Source of the DNA: Deltaproteobacteria bacterium | GTDB taxonomy: Bacteria; Desulfobacterota; Syntrophobacteria; BM002 | Direction: 5' to 3' | DNA length: 6,227 bases | Assembly (NCBI GenBank): GCA_017861095.1 | Contig: JAGFXI010000337.1 | Location: 1 to 6,227, forward strand | In this document: in pieces, positions 5,508 to 6,227 of the stretch | Position numbering within the stretch: the stretch's first letter is position 1 | How the letters are laid out: every line of letters starts with the position of its first letter | Translations under genes and position numbers: made by a program | Notes under the pieces: generated by a model | What the model saw: the letters and a program-made list of their open reading frames with translations, nothing else | The model's database searches: none | Told to the model about the DNA's origin: nothing

Positions 5508-6227
5508 CTACGGCTCCGTGGATTCGATGGGGCCCTCGGGAGTAACGAGCGTTAGGGAGAGATGAATCTGCGCGATCTCTCCCTTGACGGATTGACGAAC
5601 CTCACATCCTACTTTCTCGAAGACGGCGAGCGCTCCCTGGTTGTTGGCGTCGACGTAGGCAACGAAGCTCGCGATCCGCTTGCTTCTCGCAATCTGCACC
5701 AGATGTCGGAGCAGAAATGAGGCGAGCCCCTTACCCTGCCAGTCTGGATGAACGGCGAAATCGACCTCGGCGGTGCGCGTTTCCTCATCGAGGAGATAGC
5801 GGCCGAGGGCAGCGACTCTTTCGGCTCCCGGAGGCCCGACCACTCCAACGACGCACATGGCTTTCTCGTAGTCCACGTTCAGGAAGGCCTGTACGTCGAG
5901 GCGGGGAAAGACCTTCATGACGGAGAGGAAGCGGACGTAGTGGCCATGCTGCGGGAGACCCCGGAAGAATTCCTTGAGGCTTTTCTCATCCGTGGGTTTG
6001 ATGGGTCTGAACAAGACCTTGCTGCCGTCCCTGAGGGTCGGGGTTATCTCCCACCGGTCCGGGTACTGGGCTGCAGCGGCGGGCCGGACCTCCCGGTCCT
6101 CGTAGAGATGGTAGATTCTCTGGGCAGCCTCGAGCAGCTCCTCGCGGAACTGGGGATGGGCGATACTGATCAGGGCGAGGGCTCGCTCCCGCACGGTCTT
6201 GCCGTGAAGATTTACGGCGCCGAATTC
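5508..6227 (-). CDS. acetyl-CoA hydrolase/transferase-GNAT fusion, C-terminal part
   Basis: The frame is open through the right edge, so this is the last 239 residues of a longer protein. A GTG at 6194 is internal, not a start. The first visible residues (EFGAVNLHGKTVRERALALI, then SIAHPQFREEL) match the extreme C-terminus of acetyl-CoA hydrolase/transferase family enzymes (4-hydroxybutyrate or succinyl-CoA:acetate CoA-transferase type). From about residue 60 a GNAT domain follows: LRDGSKVLFRPIKPTDE, a beta strand with EVDFAVHP, the acetyl-CoA pyrophosphate loop QGKGLA at about 164-169, and NNQGALAVFEKVGCEV near the end. This GNAT resembles the Pat-type lysine acetyltransferase domain often fused to ADP-forming acyl-CoA synthetases. 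The fusion is a known but little-studied architecture. It may transfer CoA between carboxylates and acetylate proteins or small molecules; specificity is unknown. The downstream metallo-hydrolase is co-transcribed. The promoter lies outside the window. Confidence 0.85.
   Translation of the reverse strand, partial: EFGAVNLHGKTVRERALALISIAHPQFREELLEAAQRIYHLYEDREVRPAAAAQYPDRWEITPTLRDGSKVLFRPIKPTDEKSLKEFFRGLPQHGHYVRFLSVMKVFPRLDVQAFLNVDYEKAMCVVGVVGPPGAERVAALGRYLLDEETRTAEVDFAVHPDWQGKGLASFLLRHLVQIARSKRIASFVAYVDANNQGALAVFEKVGCEVRQSVKGEIAQIHLSLTLVTPEGPIESTEP

Noticed and set aside
5508..6194. Stand-alone GNAT acetyltransferase starting at the GTG at 6194
   Set aside because: The frame continues upstream to the window edge, and the residues before and after the GTG match the C-terminus of acetyl-CoA hydrolase/transferases, so it is part of a fusion.
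6222..6227. EcoRI site (GAATTC) exactly at the window's right end, as if the sequence were a cloned fragment
   Set aside because: Internal EcoRI sites occur at 2730-2735 and near 5967, and the left end is not a site, so coincidence is a fair explanation.

Overview
This is a GC-rich bacterial window with compact, operon-like gene packing. It carries housekeeping genes for DNA replication and nucleotide metabolism on the minus strand, a redox gene on the same strand, one uncharacterised gene on the plus strand, and the end of an acyl-CoA metabolism gene followed by a metallo-beta-lactamase-fold hydrolase. The tmk-holB-ricT order, the fusion of a CoA-transferase to an acetyltransferase, and a short GC-rich palindromic repeat would fit an environmental Deltaproteobacterium-like or NC10-like organism. 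That placement is only an inference; the window has no rRNA or other decisive marker.

Layout, left to right. Positions 1-3006 hold a four-gene minus-strand operon. It is transcribed from a well-formed sigma70-type promoter at 3046-3073 in the order: YhaM-like OB-fold/HD exoribonuclease, tmk (thymidylate kinase, GTG start), holB (DNA polymerase III delta-prime) and ricT/yaaT (PSP1 domain, cut by the window edge). Gaps are 5 and 3 bases, and the last two genes overlap by 8 bases. Positions 3139-4047 hold a thioredoxin reductase-like flavoprotein, also minus strand. It keeps the N-terminal FAD motif and the CxxC pair, lacks the usual NADPH-phosphate motif, and loses its C-terminal FAD-binding segment where a REP-like palindromic sequence begins.

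Positions 4048-4213 are a divergent promoter region. A plus-strand -35/-10 pair overlaps a minus-strand TATAAT, and a leader with predicted hairpins follows. It leads to a 179-residue, mostly helical protein of unknown function (4214-4753), which contains an exact 18-base direct repeat coding for the same six residues twice. A convergent gap of 85 bases follows.

Positions 4839-6227 are a second minus-strand operon. The upstream gene is the C-terminal part of an acetyl-CoA hydrolase/transferase fused to a GNAT acetyltransferase, with its start beyond the right edge. Three bases later comes a glyoxalase II-like metallo-beta-lactamase-fold hydrolase.

I see no mobile element with a transposase, no CRISPR array, no tRNA or rRNA, and no complete new defence-type system. 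The points most worth a second look are the truncated, repeat-invaded flavoprotein, the unknown plus-strand gene with its regulatory region, and the CoA-transferase/GNAT fusion paired with a hydrolase.
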